Below, in pieces: positions 8,004 through 17,686 of a stretch of 49,447 nt of DNA; the first letter of the stretch is position 1, and the number at the start of each line of letters is the position of its first letter. Source of the DNA: an uncultured Bacteroidota bacterium (GTDB taxonomy: Bacteria; Bacteroidota; Bacteroidia; 2-12-FULL-35-15); contig CAIXIP010000217.1 of NCBI GenBank assembly GCA_903919535.1, positions 1-49,447 on the forward strand. The letters run 5' to 3'. Position numbers and translations under genes: made by a program. The notes beneath the pieces were generated by a model. That model had not been told where the DNA came from, ran no database searches, and was given only the letters and a program-made list of their open reading frames with translations.

Positions 8004-8867
8004 ATGGCACTATTCGGACTTTTTAATAAATCAAATCCATCGAACGAAACTTCATTTTTCGGACATATCGATGCTTTACGCGGACATTTATTCCGTTCTG
8101 CACTCGTAGTCGTAATATTGTCGGTTGTGATGTTTTGTTATCCTGAAATTTTATTTGATAAAATAATACTAGGTCCCCTTAAAAGTGATTTTTTAACATA
8201 TCGGGCATTTTGCAAACTGGGGCATTGGCTACAATCTGTTAATATACTTAGTGATGGAAGTGGTTTGTGTTTTGGACACTATACTTTCAAATTGCAAAGT
8301 TTAGGATTATCCGATCAATTTACATCACAAATGTGGATTGCATTTGTTGCTGGCTTAATGCTAGGAGCGCCTTATGTTTTATGGGAAATTTGGCGTTTTA
8401 TAAAACCAGCACTAAAAGAAAATGAAAAAAAGGCATCAACTGGTTTTATCCTTTCTGCCACTTTTTTATTCCTAAGTGGTGTGCTGTTCAGCTATTATAT
8501 CATTGTTCCACTAATGGTCAACTTCTTAGGAAATTACCAGGTGAGTGCAATGATTGAAAACAACTTTACGATGGATTCGTATATATCAACGGTATCAACA
8601 CTTTCGCTTGCTACAGGCATTGTTTTTGAGTTACCCGTATTTGTGTATTTTTTGACAAAATTTGGTCTCATTACCCCACAATTTATGAGAAAATACCGCA
8701 AACATGCCATTGTTGTTATATTAATTGTTGCGGCAGTAATTACCCCTTCTCCTGACGTTACTTCACAAATGTTAGTTGCCTTCCCCTTGTATTTCTTGTA
8801 CGAAGCAAGTATATTTGTTTCTTACTTTGAATTCAAACGAAAAACAAAAAGTACCGAAACAAAATAG
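8004..8867 (+). CDS. tatC: Sec-independent protein translocase TatC
   Basis: TatC is the multi-spanning receptor of the twin-arginine pathway, which binds folded substrates with RR signal peptides together with TatA/B. The 287-residue protein shows the N-terminal FFGHIDALRGHLFRS, matching the family's HLxELRxRL segment, and the classic LMLGAPYVLWEIWRFIKPAL with its FI-PAL ending. RKHAIVVILIVAAVITPSPDVTSQM at the fifth/sixth helix is equally typical. The first periplasmic loop is long (about LTYRAFCKLG to SLGLSDQF); from memory this is usual in Bacteroidota TatC. No tatA or tatB is in the window, so tatC stands alone here. Identity is secure. Confidence 0.97.
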   Translation: MALFGLFNKSNPSNETSFFGHIDALRGHLFRSALVVVILSVVMFCYPEILFDKIILGPLKSDFLTYRAFCKLGHWLQSVNILSDGSGLCFGHYTFKLQSLGLSDQFTSQMWIAFVAGLMLGAPYVLWEIWRFIKPALKENEKKASTGFILSATFLFLSGVLFSYYIIVPLMVNFLGNYQVSAMIENNFTMDSYISTVSTLSLATGIVFELPVFVYFLTKFGLITPQFMRKYRKHAIVVILIVAAVITPSPDVTSQMLVAFPLYFLYEASIFVSYFEFKRKTKSTETK

Positions 8868-8974
8868 TTATTAAAGAAACCTTTTAGATTAATGATAAAC
8901 ATACAAAGCAGTAAAATCCTGCTCGGTAAATAAATCATTTTTGATATAAATATTTACTAACACTTATATTTTTA

Positions 8975-9319
8975 ATGAGCAAAGTAGTGCAAGAGTTCAA
9001 TGATTATCGAGCTAAAATGAATGAAAAAATTCTAGCTGCAGATAACATTGTATTAAAACGACTTTTTAATTTGGACACAAATACATATGCAGAAGGTGCA
9101 TTGCCTGTAAAAACGAAGGAAATGCTTGGTCTGGTTGCATCCATGGTTTTGCGGTGTGATGATTGCATTAAATATCATCTTGAAAAATGCAAGAACAATG
9201 GTGTTAGCTCTGAAGAAGTTTTTGAAGTTTTTGCAATAGCAAATATTGTTGGTGGAACTATCGTTATACCTCATACAAGAAGAGCGGTAGAATTCTGGGA
9301 AGAATTACAAAATGCTTAA
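8975..9319 (+). CDS. AhpD-like / carboxymuconolactone decarboxylase family protein
   Basis: This 114-residue protein belongs to the CMD/AhpD fold. The helix carrying RCDDCIKYHLEKC has the redox-active CxxC pair (C61, C64) followed by His68, the arrangement used for peroxide-linked disulfide chemistry in AhpD-like proteins. GGTIVIPHTRRAVEFWEEL at the C-terminus is also typical. The usual function is a small cytoplasmic thiol oxidoreductase, but the physiological partner cannot be named. It follows tatC by 107 bases on the same strand. A TTTG at 8940 and TATATTTT 21 bases later resemble a promoter, but they would place the transcript start at or after the ATG, so I do not call it. The next gene starts 10 bases downstream. 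Confidence 0.85.
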   Translation: MSKVVQEFNDYRAKMNEKILAADNIVLKRLFNLDTNTYAEGALPVKTKEMLGLVASMVLRCDDCIKYHLEKCKNNGVSSEEVFEVFAIANIVGGTIVIPHTRRAVEFWEELQNA

Positions 9320-9328
9320 TTTAATATA

Positions 9329-11824
9329 TTGATACAGAAATTAAAATATCGGTTTTCTTTTCTTGCACTTTTGTTAGTGCATACTTTTGCATTTAATAAC
9401 ATTTGCATTGCACAAACAACAAAGGTGAGCGGTAAAATTGTTGATGCACAAACACGTGAACCCTTACCATTTGTAAATGTTATTTTCAAAGGAACTACTG
9501 TTGGAACCACAAGTGATGTGGAAGGGAATTATACAATGTCTACCACGTTAAAAGTTGACTCACTTATTGTTTCTTATGTTGGTTATAATAAATTAACAAG
9601 GGCCGTTAAAAGAGGGCTAACCCAAACAATAAATATTGGACTGTCACAAGGTGTCGAATTAGCGGCAATTGAAGTCCGCCCAGGTGAAAACCCTGCTCAT
9701 CGCATCCTTCGAAAAATTATCGCCCACAAAGATAAAAATGATAGAAAAAAACTGGATGCTTATGAATATGAAGTATATAACAAAGTAGAATTTGACTTGA
9801 ATAATTTAAGTGAGGATTTTCAGCACAACATAGTACTTAAGCCTTTCGCATTTATTTTTGATAATATTGATAGTACCAATGCCAAAGAAAAACCTTACTT
9901 GCCGGTATTTATGACAGAAGCTTTATCAGATTTTTACTATCGAAAAAATCCGAGAACAAAAAACGAAATCGTAAAAGCAAGCAAAGTTGCCGGAATTCAA
10001 AATGCAAGCGTTTCTCAGTTCATGGGCGACATGTATCAAAATGTTAATATTTACGATAATACCATTTTAGTATTTGGTAAAAATTTTAACAGCCCTATTT
10101 CTGATAATGCATTGTTGTTCTACAAATTCTATTTAATCGACAGCATGGTAATTGAAGGGCACAAATGTTTCCAGTTGCAATTTAAACCGAAATTTAAACA
10201 AGAACTTGCTTTTACAGGTAATATGTGGGCAACAGATACATCTTTTGCTATTTTACAAATTGAAATGAGTATTGCAAATGATGCCAATATTAATTTTATA
10301 AATTCCACTTCTGTAGTTCAGAAATATACTGAAGTAGATAGTACATGGATGATGGAAAAAGAGCGTTTGGTCATTGATTTCAACCCTTTTCCTATTGAAC
10401 AAAAGAAAAAATCAATGATGGGGATTTATGGAAGAAAAACTGCTTCTTACAGCAATTTCAAGATCAATCAGCCACGGCCAGATAAATTTTACTCCCTAAC
10501 TGAAAACTTAAAAGTTGCTGATGATGCTTTTAATAAAACGGAAGATTTCTGGAAACAAAATAGACACGATACTTTATCGAAAAATGAAAAAGAAATATAT
10601 CACATGGTGGATACCTTGCAATCATTGCCGGTTTATAAAACATGGATAGATGTATTGCAAATTTTTGTTACCGGATATAAAGTAAAAGGCAACTTTGAAT
10701 ACGGCCCCTATTTTAATATGTACAGCTTCAATGAAATAGAAGGAAATCGCTTTCGTTTTGGCGGACGCACAAGTAATAAATTCAGTAAATGGTATGAGTT
10801 AAGCGGTTATGTAGCCTACGGAACACGTGACGAAAAATTTAAATACAAACTTGGTATCCGATCCTATCTTGAAAAGAAACCACGGACGATGGTCGGATTA
10901 TTTTATAAAAATGATAATGAAATATTAGGTCAGAGTCAGAATGGTTTTACTACCGACAATATCCTTGCATCACTTTTCAGAATTACACCATTACGTAATT
11001 TAACAAATGTAAAAGAGGTGAATGTTTACATAGAGCGGGAATGGTTTACAGGTTTTAATACTAAGTTGAGCTTTTTTAATAGACAAATGATGCCCCTCGC
11101 AAATTTTCATTATGAATATCAAAAGAATTCAATAACGAAAAGCATCAAAGATAATATTACTACATCCGAATTTCGTTTACTGGCAAGACTTGCATATGAT
11201 GAAAAATATGTTGAAGGTGCATTTGAACGTGTGAGCTTAGGAACACATTACCCTATTTTACAACTTCAATATACGATGGGAGTTAAAAACTTCTTTAATA
11301 GCGATTATAATTATCACAAACTAGTATTAAATCTTGATGACAGAATTCGCATTAACCCAATTGGTTACTTAGATTACGTATTAGAATGCGGAAAAGTTTG
11401 GGGACAAATACCTTATCCATTGCTTGAAATGCACGGAGGAAATGAAACATATACATACGATCCATATGCTTTCAATGCCATGAACTATTATGAATTTGTA
11501 AGTGATGAATACGCCTTTGCTACGCTATCTCACCACTTTGACGGTTTCTTTTTAAACAGAATTCCATTGATGCGGAAACTAAAATGGAGAGAAGTTGTTG
11601 GAGCAAATGCCGTAATCGGAACAGTTAGCGATAAAAACAGAAAAGTATTGATCTTTCCCGATAATTTATATTCATTAAATCGTGGCCCATATGTTGAGGC
11701 TTCTGTAGGCATTGAAAATATTTTAAAAGTGTTTCGTTTTGATGGAGTATATAGGTTAACATATTTAGATAACCCACGTGTAACTCCATTTAGTATTCGT
11801 TTCTCCATGCAATTTACATTCTAA
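9329..11824 (+). CDS. DUF5686 outer-membrane protein with CarboxypepD_reg-like domain
   Basis: This large outer-membrane protein of 831 residues begins with a signal peptide ([19 protein letters not shown]), so the TTG at 9329 is the likely start. Residues from about 33 to 115 form a carboxypeptidase-regulatory-like beta domain ([39 protein letters not shown]), as in SusC/TonB-linked proteins. The remainder matches the DUF5686 architecture: many alternating beta strands and a final aromatic residue in RFSMQFTF, the usual mark of a beta-barrel protein recognised by the BAM machinery. There is no TonB plug domain. The function is not established as far as I know. lptB follows after 4 bases, suggesting a shared transcript and perhaps a role in envelope biogenesis, though that is inference. 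Confidence 0.85.
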   Translation: MIQKLKYRFSFLALLLVHTFAFNNICIAQTTKVSGKIVDAQTREPLPFVNVIFKGTTVGTTSDVEGNYTMSTTLKVDSLIVSYVGYNKLTRAVKRGLTQTINIGLSQGVELAAIEVRPGENPAHRILRKIIAHKDKNDRKKLDAYEYEVYNKVEFDLNNLSEDFQHNIVLKPFAFIFDNIDSTNAKEKPYLPVFMTEALSDFYYRKNPRTKNEIVKASKVAGIQNASVSQFMGDMYQNVNIYDNTILVFGKNFNSPISDNALLFYKFYLIDSMVIEGHKCFQLQFKPKFKQELAFTGNMWATDTSFAILQIEMSIANDANINFINSTSVVQKYTEVDSTWMMEKERLVIDFNPFPIEQKKKSMMGIYGRKTASYSNFKINQPRPDKFYSLTENLKVADDAFNKTEDFWKQNRHDTLSKNEKEIYHMVDTLQSLPVYKTWIDVLQIFVTGYKVKGNFEYGPYFNMYSFNEIEGNRFRFGGRTSNKFSKWYELSGYVAYGTRDEKFKYKLGIRSYLEKKPRTMVGLFYKNDNEILGQSQNGFTTDNILASLFRITPLRNLTNVKEVNVYIEREWFTGFNTKLSFFNRQMMPLANFHYEYQKNSITKSIKDNITTSEFRLLARLAYDEKYVEGAFERVSLGTHYPILQLQYTMGVKNFFNSDYNYHKLVLNLDDRIRINPIGYLDYVLECGKVWGQIPYPLLEMHGGNETYTYDPYAFNAMNYYEFVSDEYAFATLSHHFDGFFLNRIPLMRKLKWREVVGANAVIGTVSDKNRKVLIFPDNLYSLNRGPYVEASVGIENILKVFRFDGVYRLTYLDNPRVTPFSIRFSMQFTF

Positions 11825-11828
11825 GAAC

Positions 11829-12575
11829 ATGATTTTACGTACAGATAATTTAGTAAAAAAATATAAAAACCGGACAGTTGCAAAAAACGTTTCTGTTGAG
11901 GTTAAACAGGGTGAGATTGTTGGACTATTAGGTCCGAATGGAGCAGGAAAAACAACATCATTTTATATGATTGTTGGAATGATAAAACCGAACTCCGGAA
12001 AAATATTTTTGGACGACAAAGATATTACAGATGAACCAATGTACAAAAGAGCTCAACTCGGAATTGGATATTTGGCGCAGGAAGCATCTGTTTTCAGAAA
12101 ACTTAGTATCGAAGATAATATTCGCGCTATTCTTGAAATGACAAAATTATCGAAACAAGAACAGATTGATAAACTAGAAGAATTATTGGACGAATTTCAT
12201 TTGCAGCATATCCGAAAAAATTTGGGCGATAGATTATCTGGTGGTGAAAGAAGACGGACTGAAATTGCTCGAAGTTTGGCTGCTGACCCAAAATTTATTT
12301 TATTAGATGAACCTTTTGCCGGAGTTGACCCTATTGCAGTTGAGGACATTCAAAGTATTGTCTCGAAACTTAAACAACGAAATATAGGTGTTTTAATAAC
12401 GGACCATAACGTTCAGGAAACATTACAAATTACAGATCGCGCCTATTTACTTTTCGAAGGCAGCATCTTAAAAGCAGGAACTGCTGAGGAATTGGCAAAT
12501 GATGAACAAGTCAGAAGAGTTTATCTTGGTCAAAATTTTGAACTTAGGCCTACAAAAAAAGCAGAGGCAATTTAA
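11829..12575 (+). CDS. lptB: LPS export ABC transporter ATPase LptB
   Basis: LptB is the cytoplasmic ATPase that powers extraction of lipopolysaccharide from the inner membrane by LptFGC. The 248-residue sequence carries Walker [10 protein letters not shown] (about residues 35-43), the Q-loop region [13 protein letters not shown] that distinguishes LptB, the signature LSGGERRR, Walker [13 protein letters not shown] and the H-loop [10 protein letters not shown]. It starts 4 bases after the DUF5686 gene, so it is likely the second gene of that operon. No lptF, lptG or lptC is present in the window. The 3' end overlaps a hairpin whose T-tract lies on the opposite strand and would serve purS. Identity is secure. 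Confidence 0.96.
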   Translation: MILRTDNLVKKYKNRTVAKNVSVEVKQGEIVGLLGPNGAGKTTSFYMIVGMIKPNSGKIFLDDKDITDEPMYKRAQLGIGYLAQEASVFRKLSIEDNIRAILEMTKLSKQEQIDKLEELLDEFHLQHIRKNLGDRLSGGERRRTEIARSLAADPKFILLDEPFAGVDPIAVEDIQSIVSKLKQRNIGVLITDHNVQETLQITDRAYLLFEGSILKAGTAEELANDEQVRRVYLGQNFELRPTKKAEAI

Positions 12576-12588
12576 AATCGCCTTCTGC
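12554..12588 (-). terminator. Rho-independent terminator of pssA-purS
   Basis: On the minus strand GCAGAAGGC, a short AT loop and GCCTCTGC form a stem with one bulge, followed by seven T. It lies directly after the purS stop codon and inside the convergent lptB 3' end. Confidence 0.7.
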
Positions 12589-12615
12589 AATTAATTAGTA
12601 CGAATTATTAAAAAA

Positions 12616-12867
12616 TTAATTTTCGATTAATTCGAATTCGTAAAACTCCATTATCTGGTTAGCCAAAAGTTTTTTGCAAGCTTCATCAACCTTGGCTGTT
12701 GCAGCTTCTTTTGATGCCGCTTCAATTTCTAATGTGATATGTTTTCCTATACGCACATTTTCAATTTCCGGCAATCCTAAATTTTTCATACTACCTGTAA
12801 CGGCTTTTCCTTGTGGATCCAATAATGCTTTTAGCGGCATTACATCTATTTCTGCTCTGAATTTCAT
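12616..12867 (-). CDS. purS: Phosphoribosylformylglycinamidine synthase subunit PurS
   Basis: PurS is the small subunit that bridges PurL and PurQ in the third step of de novo purine synthesis. The 83-residue length is normal. The sequence MKFRAEIDVMPLKALLDPQG contains the conserved DPxG, followed by the typical second strand IENVRIGKHITLEIE and the C-terminal IMEFYEFELIE. It lies 17 bases downstream of pssA on the same strand and the two probably share a transcript, although they belong to different pathways. purL and purQ are not in the window. In organisms with a separate PurS, PurL is the short form; that prediction cannot be checked here. Confidence 0.92.
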   Translation of the reverse strand: MKFRAEIDVMPLKALLDPQGKAVTGSMKNLGLPEIENVRIGKHITLEIEAASKEAATAKVDEACKKLLANQIMEFYEFELIEN

Positions 12868-12884
12868 TTCCTGTTTTTTTGTGA

Positions 12885-13646
12885 TTAAGTATGCTGATTT
12901 TGTTTATTGAAAATATTATTTACTACCGATAAACCGATGTACAAAAATATAATAAAAGGGATTGCAATGAACTGAAATAGTATTAACAATAGCACAGATA
13001 TTATTAAAAAAGAATAACGAATCTTATTATCCGCCCAACCGAAATTTTTGAATTTTAGTGCAAACAAAGGAAGTTCTGCATTTAAAAGATAGGACATCAC
13101 AAATGTTAGAGAAAAAAGGAAATAAAGATTGCCGGTAATTGTATTCACCTCAAATCCTGCAATGTTTGGAGTAAAATGATTTATCAATGGTATTGAGCAG
13201 ATTAACAATGTGTTTGCTGGTGTGGGAACCCCGATGAAAGAGCTGGATTGACGTGTATCTATGTTGAATTTTGCTAATCGAACACAAGAAAAAATAGTTA
13301 TAATAAACCCTGCATATGGTTCCCAATGTGTGTAAACAGAACCTTGTATGGAAGAAACTAACAATATCTGAGGATTAACAATTCCGGCAATCAAACAAAA
13401 CATAACAACTCCAGGCACAACACCAAATGTTACCATATCCGCCAATGAATCTAATTGCTTTCCCATTTCACCACTCACTTTAAGTAAACGAGCTGCGAAT
13501 CCGTCAAAAAAATCCAATATCGCTGCAATGCCTACCCAATAGGCACTCAAAACTAAATCGCCACTAAAGGCTGTCACAATTGCAATACAGCCACAAAATA
13601 AATTGCCGGCAGTAATCGCATTCGGTATATGTTTTTTTATGTCCAT
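12885..13646 (-). CDS. pssA: CDP-diacylglycerol-serine O-phosphatidyltransferase
   Basis: This integral membrane enzyme condenses CDP-diacylglycerol with L-serine to give phosphatidylserine, the precursor of phosphatidylethanolamine. The CDP-alcohol phosphatidyltransferase motif is complete: DGFAAR (D48, G49, A52, R53), then G62, D66 and D70 in GKQLDSLAD. The N-terminus IPNAITAGNLFCGCIAIV is typical of the PssA subclass rather than PgsA. The protein has 253 residues and about seven membrane segments. Its start lies 52 bases from the divergent gene at 13699, and purS follows in the same direction. A near-match to the minus-strand -7 box (TATTTTCG) sits at 13655-13662. Confidence 0.92.
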   Translation of the reverse strand: MDIKKHIPNAITAGNLFCGCIAIVTAFSGDLVLSAYWVGIAAILDFFDGFAARLLKVSGEMGKQLDSLADMVTFGVVPGVVMFCLIAGIVNPQILLVSSIQGSVYTHWEPYAGFIITIFSCVRLAKFNIDTRQSSSFIGVPTPANTLLICSIPLINHFTPNIAGFEVNTITGNLYFLFSLTFVMSYLLNAELPLFALKFKNFGWADNKIRYSFLIISVLLLILFQFIAIPFIIFLYIGLSVVNNIFNKQNQHT

Positions 13647-13698
13647 AGCTAAGGCGAAAATAGTAAAATAAATTGCATGAATTTAATATCTTTAACAA

Positions 13699-15177
13699 AT
13701 GCAATTGCTACTGCCCTTTATTTATGCAATCCTTTTTATTTTGTTGATCTACAAAATGAATTTTTTTGTCATTGACGGACTTTCAAAAAGGTCAATTGTG
13801 TTTGTTTTTATATTGAAAATTATAGTGGGAATAGCACTCCATTTTATATACACCTTCTATTACCCTGAAGGAGATATGAAATCATATTTTGATGACGGGA
13901 ACAAATTATTTTACATACTAACCAATGACAGCAACCATTTTAAAGAAATTATTCTGAAAGGAGATAATTTCAATGAATTATTTACCTGGAATGCAAGTTT
14001 TGAGAAGACCCTTTACAATGACTCACGAACAATGGTTTTATTGAATTTACTGTTCCGCTTTTTTTCATTTGGGAACTTTTATGTACATATTATATTCATG
14101 TCTTTCCTTTCTTTAATCGGCTTAACTGCGATTTATAAAACATTTATAATTTATTTCAAAAGCACTAAGAAAATATTATTTTTTATTGTGTTTTTATTGC
14201 CTAGTGTATTGTTGTGGTCTTCAGGAGTGTTAAAAGAAGGATTATTGTTTTTTGGAGTCGGATTATTGCTTTACACAACAAACTGCGGATTAGCCACTAA
14301 ATATAATTTCAGAAACGTACTTTTATTATGTCTCTCCATTTTCATTTTACTCTTTCTTAAATTTTATATTCTAATTGCGCTTTTACCCGGATTATTTGCT
14401 AACTTTTTGATTTCCCATTCCTCTAATCAATTTGTCTTTCTTAAATATATTTCCAGCTATTTTATCCTTTTTGTATTAATTGCTTTTTTTTCCTTTTCGA
14501 AACCAGAATTTAACCCAATCAAAATCATAGCGAATAAACAAGAAAAATCTGAAGCGGTTGCAATGGGGGGAGTATTTCTATTAAGTGACAACTATTTTGT
14601 CAGAGTTGACTATCAGCAAAAAGATGAAATTTTAATTCCACAAGAAAATAACAAATTCAAGATTAAATTGCACAGCAACTATGATCAATGGAAACTAACA
14701 TCTTTTAAAGATACAATACATATTATTCATTCTACAGACACTTCACTTTATAAGCTTGTCTATATTGTAGTTCCTCCAAACTACAACATCAACCCATTAA
14801 AATTGCAGCCTACTATAAGTAGTTTGCTTAAAAATACTCCGAAGGCATTTTACAATTCCCTTGCCACTCCTCTAGAATTCGGAACTAAAAACTGGTTGAT
14901 ATTTTGTGCTTCTCTGGAAAATATATTTTATTTCCTTTGCATCATTTTGATGATCATTTATTTTAAAATTCAAGAATCGGATAAAGCAATTCTCTTTTTT
15001 TGCTGTTCCTTTTTCGTCATCATTTATACATTAGCAGGACTTACCACTCCTTTTGCAGGAGCGTTAGTAAGATATAGAACTCCTGCATTGCCTTTTATGA
15101 TGATTTTTATTTTTATGTTAGTAGACAAAAATAAATTAAAAACAATTCCATTTTTAGGAAAGTATTTGACCGATTAA
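13699..15177 (+). CDS. Polytopic membrane protein of unknown function
   Basis: I do not recognise this 492-residue protein confidently. It has about ten hydrophobic helices with a large soluble insert around residues 270-370 (from KPEFNPIKIIANK to NPLKLQPTISSLL), probably periplasmic. The segment YYPEGDMKSYFDDGNKLFY after the second helix has the acidic cluster typical of the first loop of GT-C transferases or of polysaccharide polymerase-like proteins. The following genes encode an MBOAT O-acyltransferase and an SGNH-like protein, spaced 15 and 2 bases apart, so it is probably the first gene of a polysaccharide synthesis or modification operon. TATCTTTA at 13687-13694 is a near-match to a -7 box. 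Function is inferred from context only. Confidence 0.65.
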   Translation: MQLLLPFIYAILFILLIYKMNFFVIDGLSKRSIVFVFILKIIVGIALHFIYTFYYPEGDMKSYFDDGNKLFYILTNDSNHFKEIILKGDNFNELFTWNASFEKTLYNDSRTMVLLNLLFRFFSFGNFYVHIIFMSFLSLIGLTAIYKTFIIYFKSTKKILFFIVFLLPSVLLWSSGVLKEGLLFFGVGLLLYTTNCGLATKYNFRNVLLLCLSIFILLFLKFYILIALLPGLFANFLISHSSNQFVFLKYISSYFILFVLIAFFSFSKPEFNPIKIIANKQEKSEAVAMGGVFLLSDNYFVRVDYQQKDEILIPQENNKFKIKLHSNYDQWKLTSFKDTIHIIHSTDTSLYKLVYIVVPPNYNINPLKLQPTISSLLKNTPKAFYNSLATPLEFGTKNWLIFCASLENIFYFLCIILMIIYFKIQESDKAILFFCCSFFVIIYTLAGLTTPFAGALVRYRTPALPFMMIFIFMLVDKNKLKTIPFLGKYLTD

Positions 15178-15192
15178 AACATATAAAAAATT

Positions 15193-16614
15193 ATGCTTTT
15201 TAATTCTTTTCCATTTATAATTTTTTTACCAATAGTGTTTTTTCTCTATTGGTTGTTAAATGATAAATATAGATGGGGTGTATTATTAGTTGCAAGCTAT
15301 TATTTCTATTCAGGCTGGGGGTTTTGGTATGTCTTATTATTACTTTCGACTACGCTCATTGATTATTTCATGGCAATAAGAATTGAGCAGGCAACAACAC
15401 CATACAAACGAAAATTATTTTTGATAATTAGCCTGTCGTGTAATTTGGGTGTTTTACTCAGTTTCAAATATTTTATATTTTTATTTAATTCAGCAGCATT
15501 TCTAATAAGCAATTTCAGCAATAATCAAGTTCAATCCCTCGCACAAATTATTATTCCGGTTGGTTTATCATTTTATACATTTCAATCAATAGCCTATACA
15601 ATTGATGTATACAGAGGAGAAGTAATCCCAGAAAAAAGTCTCCCTCGCTTTGCATTATTTGTTTCCTTTTTCCCTCAATTAGTTGCTGGACCTGTTGAGC
15701 GTTTCAATCATTTAATGCCTCAATTAAAAAAGAAATCAATTTTCACAGTTGAAATGTTATATCCCGCAATCAGAATTGCTGTTTGGGGCTTTTTTAAGAA
15801 AATGGTAATCGCAGATAGACTTGCAGAAATTGTTGATCCAATTTTCAAAAACGTACACATCTATTCCGGAGCTACGCTTTTATTATCCGGATTTTTATTT
15901 GTTGTTCAGGTGTATTGTGATTTTTCCGGTTATACAGATATCGCAACAGGTGTGGCAAAACTATTTGGTATAGAATTGACATTGAACTGGCGCAGACCAT
16001 TATTGTCGAAATCATTAATTGAATTTTGGAAACGAAATCATATTAGTATTACCAGTTGGTTTCGTAATTATTTATACATTCCACTAGGTGGCAACAAGGT
16101 ATCATACCAACGATGGTTACTTAATATATTTTTGGTTTTTTTTATCAGTGGATTATGGCATGGTGCCAGCTGGACATTTGCATTATGGGGAGCAATGCAT
16201 GGAATGGTTTATTGTATTGAACTAATTATCAAAAAGAAATTCCCATACTCTAAAACCCCTGTTATTTGTGGCCATATTTATTTATTGCTTTTTCATACGA
16301 TTTCTCTGATTGCTTTCCGTTCACAATCTGTAGGTGATTTGTTTTATATCTATCATAAAATTGTTGGATCATTTAATTTACAAATGCTGCCACTTGAACT
16401 CCTAAGCTTATCAGATACATTTTCATTAGTGTTAAATATTGTATTGATATTATTTTTATTCCTCAAAGAAAAGCAAGAAGAATCTGATTTTTTAAATTCA
16501 AAAAGCAAAATTTATTCAAAATATTTACGACCTATTTTCTATTTGTGTTTATTTATTTTCATATTTCTTTTAGGTAATTTTAATAGCAACCAATTCATTT
16601 ATTTTAGATTTTAA
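15193..16614 (+). CDS. MBOAT family O-acyltransferase (AlgI/DltB-like)
   Basis: Membrane-bound O-acyltransferases of this class pass acyl groups across the inner membrane for polysaccharide acetylation (AlgI, PatA) or D-alanylation (DltB). The 473-residue protein starts with MLFNSFPFIIFLPIVFFLYW, the standard AlgI-class N-terminus. It contains FFPQLVAGPVERFNHLMPQL, the segment QVYCDFSGYTDIATGVAKLFGI and the catalytic-site region FFISGLWHGASWTF, where His323 is the family's invariant histidine. The SGNH-like gene directly downstream (2 bases) is the usual partner that places the acyl group on the glycan, as AlgJ/AlgX do. The substrate polysaccharide is not identifiable. This is a strong family call. 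Confidence 0.93.
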   Translation: MLFNSFPFIIFLPIVFFLYWLLNDKYRWGVLLVASYYFYSGWGFWYVLLLLSTTLIDYFMAIRIEQATTPYKRKLFLIISLSCNLGVLLSFKYFIFLFNSAAFLISNFSNNQVQSLAQIIIPVGLSFYTFQSIAYTIDVYRGEVIPEKSLPRFALFVSFFPQLVAGPVERFNHLMPQLKKKSIFTVEMLYPAIRIAVWGFFKKMVIADRLAEIVDPIFKNVHIYSGATLLLSGFLFVVQVYCDFSGYTDIATGVAKLFGIELTLNWRRPLLSKSLIEFWKRNHISITSWFRNYLYIPLGGNKVSYQRWLLNIFLVFFISGLWHGASWTFALWGAMHGMVYCIELIIKKKFPYSKTPVICGHIYLLLFHTISLIAFRSQSVGDLFYIYHKIVGSFNLQMLPLELLSLSDTFSLVLNIVLILFLFLKEKQEESDFLNSKSKIYSKYLRPIFYLCLFIFIFLLGNFNSNQFIYFRF

Positions 16615-16616
16615 TT

Positions 16617-17534
16617 TTGAAAAAATTAGTCGCATATTTTTTAATAATAGTTGTCGCAGGGTATACGATACGCGAAACAGTGTACTATGGATTAAGGGAA
16701 AATAAGAGTGGGATTTTTGATAAATACAATACGATTTTCCTCAAAAAAAATAATTTTGAAACACTAATTATTGGATCTTCCAGAGCTGAATCGCATTTCA
16801 GTTGCAAAATAATAGATTCTGTTTTACATACTAATTCATATAATATTGGAATTCAGGGTTCCTCGCTCCCATTTTCATTGGACGTATTTAGCGCATACCT
16901 TGAGAACAGCGAATTTCCGCATAACATCATTTTTAATATCGATCACCATATAAACGCTTGTGATAATGATACCGTTTTTATGTATCCTCGATATTTCGCT
17001 TATTTAAGTAATAAAACACTCTACACCGCATTAGAAAAAAGAGATGGGCGCTTTTTGGGATTTCGATATTTCCCTTACTATAGCTTGCCTTTCATGGGTG
17101 ATAATTATTTGTCAGCATCCATGCGTGGATTTTTTAATAAGCCGGGTAAATATGATCTGAATTATTACAAAGGTTATACCATCATTGAAGATATAAAATG
17201 GAAATACAAACCATATTTCGCTTGTGATGAAGCTGTGATGTATGATAGAATTGACAGCATTGCCTCACTTTGCAGATCGCATCACGCAAATTTATTTTTA
17301 GTGTTATCTCCCATTTTCTCAAAGGCTTCTGCGCAAATTTTAAACAACACTTCATTGATCAAAAAACTTAACGCGAAGGCACAATCTAATAATGTAGTAT
17401 TACTCGATTATACAACCGATGAAATCTGCAATGACTCTACTCTATTTGCAGACCCGTATCATTTAAAGAAAAAGGGGGCTGAACTTTTCACATTAAAACT
17501 CGCGAAGGACATAACCCCCCTATTGAATAAATAA
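16617..17534 (+). CDS. SGNH/GDSL-like protein, MBOAT partner
   Basis: This 305-residue protein has an N-terminal signal anchor (MKKLVAYFLIIVVAGY) and an SGNH-type fold. Block I is LIIGSSRAESHF, with the nucleophile at Ser54 or Ser55. The closing block V is DPYHLKKKG with Asp279 and His282 spaced DxxH. It begins with TTG two bases after the MBOAT stop, so the two are surely translated from one message and likely act together: the MBOAT moves acyl groups outward and this protein may transfer them to the sugar. The TTG is supported by the immediately following KK plus hydrophobic anchor. It overlaps a chance-looking TAATTTTG motif. Whether it is a transferase or an esterase cannot be told from the sequence. 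Confidence 0.8.
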   Translation: MKKLVAYFLIIVVAGYTIRETVYYGLRENKSGIFDKYNTIFLKKNNFETLIIGSSRAESHFSCKIIDSVLHTNSYNIGIQGSSLPFSLDVFSAYLENSEFPHNIIFNIDHHINACDNDTVFMYPRYFAYLSNKTLYTALEKRDGRFLGFRYFPYYSLPFMGDNYLSASMRGFFNKPGKYDLNYYKGYTIIEDIKWKYKPYFACDEAVMYDRIDSIASLCRSHHANLFLVLSPIFSKASAQILNNTSLIKKLNAKAQSNNVVLLDYTTDEICNDSTLFADPYHLKKKGAELFTLKLAKDITPLLNK

Positions 17535-17645
17535 TTTTGAATATCAAAACATATCTTTTTTCTCAATTTATAACTGTTTCAAAGAACAATACTCCAAAAC
17601 TCCATTTTATGACAATAAAAAGCGGGCAAAATCGTTTAGCTTTGG

Positions 17646-17677
17646 TTTGCATTTAAACACAATTTAGTTTAACTTTA
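17646..17677 (+). promoter_or_regulatory. Promoter of the PorV-like/PorU2 operon
   Basis: TTTG at 17646-17649 is followed, after 20 bases, by TAACTTTA at 17670-17677. The spacing is the Bacteroidota optimum and only the last base of the -7 box differs from TAnnTTTG. The predicted start lies just before the ATG at 17687, giving a very short leader. Confidence 0.65.
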
Positions 17678-17686
17678 TGTTCTGTT

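Noticed and set aside
8940-8972. TTTG-N21-TATATTTT as a promoter for the AhpD-like gene
   Set aside because: The predicted start of transcription would lie at or after the ATG at 8975, and the -7 box lacks its final G.
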